DNA from: Sceloporus undulatus | Taxonomy: Eukaryota > Chordata > Lepidosauria > Squamata > Phrynosomatidae | Assembly (NCBI RefSeq): GCF_019175285.1 | Contig: NC_056530.1 | Location: 10,476,577-10,540,576 of the forward strand | DNA: 64,000 nt | Direction of reading: 5' to 3' | In this document: piece by piece, positions 59,860 to 64,000 of the stretch | Layout: each line of letters begins with the position of its first letter | How positions within the stretch are numbered: the stretch's first letter is position 1 | The notes under the pieces: generated by a model | Seen by the model: only the letters and a program-made list of their open reading frames with translations | Database searches by the model: none | Told to the model about the DNA's origin: nothing | Made by a program: the position numbers and the translations under genes

Positions 59860-60050
59860 GATGTATTTGCAGTTGGCCTTCTGTTATGATGGATTCTGCA
59901 CCCACAGGTTCAACCATATAGCAAACCTTGATTTTGCCATTTTGTTTAAGGGGCACCATTTTACTATGCCACTGTATATACTGGAACTTGATCACTCACA
60001 GTTTTGGTATCCATGGGGGGAGGTCTTCCAACCAAATGCCAACAGATACG
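59860..60050. mobile_element. Tigger-like MITE
   Basis: gcagttggccttctgttatg, aaccttgattttgccatttt, and ggtatccatggggggaggtc. Confidence 0.6.
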
Positions 60051-60872
60051 ATGTTTAAGCATTGCAAAAAACCTAAGCGTCAATGAAAATTTATGGACTT
60101 GCTTGACCATAACATATAAACCCCAACAGGGCAATATTATACTTGCCTATGCAAATATAAACTCGCCTGAGTTCAGTGCCAGTTACAAATGATTTGGTAC
60201 AAAACTGCAGCCTAAACACACTTCCTTTTATCTCCCCATCAAATATTTCAACACAATTACTTTTGGTTGTTAGCAAAAACTGTGTATGTATCCAGCACGA
60301 AAAATCAACAACATGTTTTATTACTACATACAACTCAAACATGCAAAACTGGATTTCAATCAATGCAGGACTGCGGAGTATGTTCCAATTCAGAGTCTTC
60401 TAGACAATCCACATTAAGGCAAACTTCATACCATTAATAAAAAAATCTTTTACAATAACATAATAACAGTAATTCTGTGTCCTGCATGAGTTATGGGAAT
60501 AAAGAACTATTTGTATAAGTCTTTATAATTAAAATACACTGCAATTATGCATATATTATATATATTTTCTTACTGTTTGGTATAAATTTTTTATTTTGAT
60601 CGTGGAAAGGAACAAGAAACCCAAAATACAATGATGGCCTATCCCTGTATTATGTAATTTCTCCACTGAATGCCTATGGTCACACTCTGGAAAGATTATT
60701 TTTCTGGGCTACAACTCCCCGAATCTCATGCTGGCTGAAGGGTTCAGAGAATTGTAGCCCAAAACAACAACAACAACAACACTCTCTGAAGACCTTTGAG
60801 GCACTTCTGAAGAGCCAACAACTGTTCTTTCATTTGTACATTTTCAAGTAAAACTATGGAACATTCATATTT

Positions 60873-60998
60873 GCAGGTCTTTAAGCAGAGGCTGGATGGC
60901 CATCTGTCAATGGGGATGCTTTGACTGAGAGTTCCTGCATGGCAGAATGGGGTTGGACTGGATGGCCCTTGCGGTCTCTTCCAACTCTATGATTCTAT
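60873..60998 (+). mobile_element. CR1 LINE 3' end, plus strand
   Basis: ggtctttaagcagaggctgg to caactctatgattctat. Its terminal ATTCTATG repeat is interrupted by the next MITE and resumes as TATGATTCT at 61232. Confidence 0.9.
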
Positions 60999-61231
60999 GG
61001 CCTGTTACAGACAGCCAAAATAAAGCTGCTTCGAATCACAGTGGAGGTATGGTGTTTCAATAATGCATGAATCCTAAGAGTCTAGAAGTCGCACCAAAGC
61101 CATGCTCCAGCCCTAAGGACTGGAATGTGGCTTTGGTATGGCTTCTGGACTCTTAAGATGCATGCATCGTTGAAACACCATACCTCCACTGTGACTTGAA
61201 GCAGCTTTATTTTGGCTGTCTGTAACAGGCC
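60999..61231. mobile_element. Palindromic MITE family M, copy 3
   Basis: GGCCTGTTACAGACAGCC to GGCTGTCTGTAACAGGCC, with TAT duplicated on both sides (60996-60998, 61232-61234). Confidence 0.88.
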
Positions 61232-61290
61232 TATGATTCTTCACACAGGTCTGTCAGAAAAAAACTAAACATTTATTCCATTTGCATTGC

Positions 61291-61860
61291 TGTGTTCTTC
61301 CATCTTCCATTTAAAGCCCTACATGGCTTGGGTCTGGGTTACTTACGGGAACGCATCTCCCTATACAATCCATCCCGCACTCTTAGAACAAGTGGGAAGA
61401 ACCTGTTGGAGATACCAGCATCCAAACCTGTTTCTACTTCCCAAAAGGCATTCAGTATAGCTACCCCTAGATTATGGAATGGACTCCCAGAGGAGACCCG
61501 CCTTGTCACATCCTTGGAAACTTTCAAGAAGACAGTAAAGACAGAGCTCTTTCGGCACGCATACCCTTCTGACCTCCTATGAAGACCACTAGTATGGAAC
61601 GAGAGCAGCTGACCCCGTGATTGATTGATGTTTTATGTTTCTATGCTTTTATGTTCTTATGTTTTTTATATTTTTAGCTGTGGTTTTAATTGTGCAGTAA
61701 CTAAGAGAAGATCTGCTGGACTTTTCCTCTTCCCCACTGCCATTCCCTTCTCCTTTTGTGTCTTGTCTTTTTTAGATTGTAAGCCGGAGGGCAACAATTT
61801 GTAAGCCACTCTGATAGCCTTGGCTGAAGAGCGGGGTACAAGTAAATAAATATTATTATA
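61291..61860 (+). mobile_element. L2-like LINE 3' end
   Basis: Includes the C-terminal coding end of the L2 polyprotein (KALHGLGLGYLRERI, ATPRLWNGLPEETR and SLETFKKTVKTELF, frame 61292-61582), then the UTR and a tail ataaatattattatattatt. Confidence 0.8.
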
Positions 61861-62991
61861 TTATTATTAATGCTGCAATATTGTGAGTGTAATTTTAACT
61901 CTGCTGGACCCAAATTAACTAGATGGAACCCTCTCTCAATAATTTCAAATTCACTCTCATATTTTCAGTGAAGTTTCACAAACATACTCAAACTCATGTA
62001 GAGTGGTTTTGTCGTTCAGTTTGTTACAGTTGTCGCGAAGAGCATGCTTTGTACATAGAAAATCCTAAATTCAATCCCCAGCGTTTCCAGGTATGGAAAC
62101 CCCACAGAACTGTTAACTTTTAGTGTTAATAATTCTATGGACCAATGGCAGCTTCAAGCCTTCCTAGATGATAATTTTCCTACTTCTTTGGTAACACTGC
62201 CCTAAAGAACTACAAAACTCAATTTTTAGTAGAAACCATGTAAATACTGTATAAGTAATTTCCATCTTGAGATGTTATTCTGGCTTTAGCTATAACTATG
62301 CTATCATCCTCATAGTTAATTTGTTAAGGTGTAAATATTTCAATGAGAACTGTTAACATGTACAGAGTAGTCAAAAAAAGATTAATTTGGATTTAGAAAA
62401 GTCTATTTATTTAAAGTCTATTTACCAAATCCAACAGATTAACAATACAAATCAGCAAAGAGGATGTTTTAACTTAACTGACTTCATGCCGGTGTACAGA
62501 TGAGCAAGCTTGCAATGTCTATGAAACCCACAAAGGTTCCTACTACAATAGTATTTAGTCCATTATCCTATAAACGCTTAACCCGGGAATAAACTGACCT
62601 CACTGAACTTTGCAGGACTTGCTTCCAAGCAAACATGCACTTGACTGAACAGCAAAGATATTGGCTTCGATCCGAAGCTGCTCTTCTGCTAATGCACAAG
62701 GGACATTTTCCATTGATTTTTCACTGTCTGCACTGTATCCAACCCTGTCTTGAAACACCTCCCAGAAGCAGGCCGTGATGGGGATGGAAGGTGGCTCAAA
62801 AGCCCCATTTCATTAATTAATGGAACTTTGTTAAGATCTAGGCCACTATAGAGCCATCAGAAATTTAATGAATCACCCAAGAATAAAACTCTCACACATC
62901 TTCCCGTTCACGATAAAACATGCGTATTTCAGACTTCTGTTCTATACAGCCAGACTTCACCCATTCCATGCTATGACATCACACAACACAA

Positions 62992-63276
62992 ATGCGAGGC
63001 TGCATCACAATCCTAGATAAGCTTGACCAGCAGATGAGGAAGCTTGGAAGAGGACAACGACCATCAGGAAAGACATGGTTTGCTTCCACAGTAGCCATGT
63101 TCTCTGCATTTGTTGCCCTTCGTACATTAGAAAGAATACAGACATCACTTGAAAATGGAGATGTTCTAATATTTTCTGTGCTGTCCTCTCCTCTCTTTAA
63201 GGAATTGGTTTATGACCATTTTTCTAACGCAGAATGGAATTGCAGCACCAGCCTGGACAATACAACTTGTAAAATT
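62992..63276 (+). other. Unidentified short open frame before the duplicated segment
   Basis: A frame of about 95 codons (MRGCITILDKLDQQMRKLG onward) that then runs into the duplicated ZMYM4 intron sequence. No family recognised. Probably not a gene. Confidence 0.15.
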
Positions 63277-64000
63277 GCTATTTTTTTTTTTTTATTTCTT
63301 GTGACGGTTATCTTTTATATTGCTCCGCTGCTCTCTGCATGTCTGCCAAGTTTTTCACTGGCAGGACCTTATAAAAACTCATTGCTCCTCGCAGGAAACG
63401 TCTTTTATACTGTGCTGGATTGTTTTTTTCTATTTCACTGTGCTTGCTTTGAATAGTGTTTCATTCACCTATATTTTAAATTTTTCATGTCTGGGCCTAA
63501 CTATCCTAAAGGACCGATCTGTTATCTTGGAAACTAGCAGGGTCAGCCCTGGTTAATACTTCGATTAATACCACGGTGCTGTAGTCTATATTTCAAAAAA
63601 GGAACTGGCAAACTACACTGCTGTGTATTCCTGCCTAAGAGAACCCTAGAAATAACCTGGGCCACACCTAAGAAGTCAACAGCAACTTGTATGTGCAATG
63701 TGTGCGCCACGCACTCTTTATTTGCTGTGTTTTAACCCTTTTGTAACGCTGCTTTGCAACCCAGGACTGGGGGAATAGATGGGATATAAACTAAATTACT
63801 AAAACACACAAACTTCTTATGCAAACATATGTTTTTTTTATTAACACAGAACCCACCTACCTAATAGGGCTCAGAACCAAATTGTCACAAAGAAATCATA
63901 TACATTGAGGAGACAAAAAACGGAGAAAAACTGAGGCTAAGATAGAGACCATAGCCGGCCCACTGAACTATCTAGTAATAATTCAACTGAAACAGTAAGA
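63277..64000. repeat. Direct, indel-rich copy of ZMYM4 intron (40338-41040)
   Basis: From tttatttcttgtgacg onward the order of sequence is that of 40338-41040, including the 5S-headed SINE with the same internal deletion, the LINE tail, and the unique intron sequence up to the donor side of exon 10. Differences are mostly one-base insertions and deletions plus some substitutions. The copy reaches the window edge still matching. Confidence 0.93.

Larger units (their letters stand above)
50001..64000 (-). other. ZMYM4: ZMYM4 first intron (inferred)
   Basis: No start-codon exon is visible and no other gene is recognised up to the window end. The stretch is mostly SINE, LINE and MITE sequence, itemised separately. 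Bases 50620-51680, 51830-53160, 53720-55040, 56100-56780, 57010-57525, 57755-58680, 58905-59860, 60050-60870 and 61860-63276 show nothing I can name. Confidence 0.6.

Noticed and set aside
61292-61582. A 96-codon host gene
   Set aside because: The wording (ATPRLWNGLPEETR, FKKTVKTELF) is the C-terminal end of an L2-type LINE polyprotein.

Overview
This is a stretch of vertebrate nuclear DNA, most likely from a squamate reptile (lizard). It has spliced genes with long introns, a CR1 LINE with the typical ATTCTATG end, L2-type LINE tails, 5S-rRNA-headed and tRNA-headed SINEs, and many palindromic MITEs. The squamate assignment is an inference from the repeat types. The 100-base run of N at 14398-14497 marks a scaffold gap.

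Layout. Bases 1-10600 are intergenic and almost entirely transposon-derived: a TIR element carrying a 72-bp minisatellite (375-1602), a SINE, two copies of a foldback element, a Tigger-like MITE, a CpG-rich hAT-type element with an 8-bp target duplication (5850-6625), and a nearly full reading-frame CR1 LINE (7443-10312). Two open frames (2062-2649 minus, 3038-3439 plus) resemble nothing I can name.

Bases 10550-18850 hold an interferon-inducible IFI27/ISG12-like gene on the plus strand. It has a possible non-coding first exon near 10684 and coding exons at 12796-12799, 14105-14137, 17579-17740 and 17864-17940, together 276 nt or 91 residues plus stop. Its last two exons have an inverted second copy (16834-17195, minus) inside the gene's own intron 2. 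The two copies are the arms of a roughly 1.5-kb-per-arm palindrome (15222-18850) centred on a foldback MITE. One arm carries a later solo LTR with a SINE nested in it. The gene's pre-mRNA should therefore be able to fold into a long double-stranded hairpin, which is the most interesting feature of the window.

Bases 20175-50000 hold ZMYM4 on the minus strand: 28 coding exons plus a roughly 2.2-kb 3' UTR. The exons total 4551 nt and keep frame through every junction to the stop. The first exon lies outside the window, so 50001-64000 is read as ZMYM4 intron 1, filled with repeats. Exons 9 and 10 (here numbered from the first exon in the window) lie between an inverted repeat pair and together are 267 nt, a possible circular-RNA or exon-skipping cassette.

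The last 0.7 kb (63277-64000) is an indel-rich direct copy of ZMYM4 intron sequence at 40338-41040. It looks like an unpolished assembly duplicate or a diverged segmental duplication. No bacterial, CRISPR, rRNA or tRNA gene is present.
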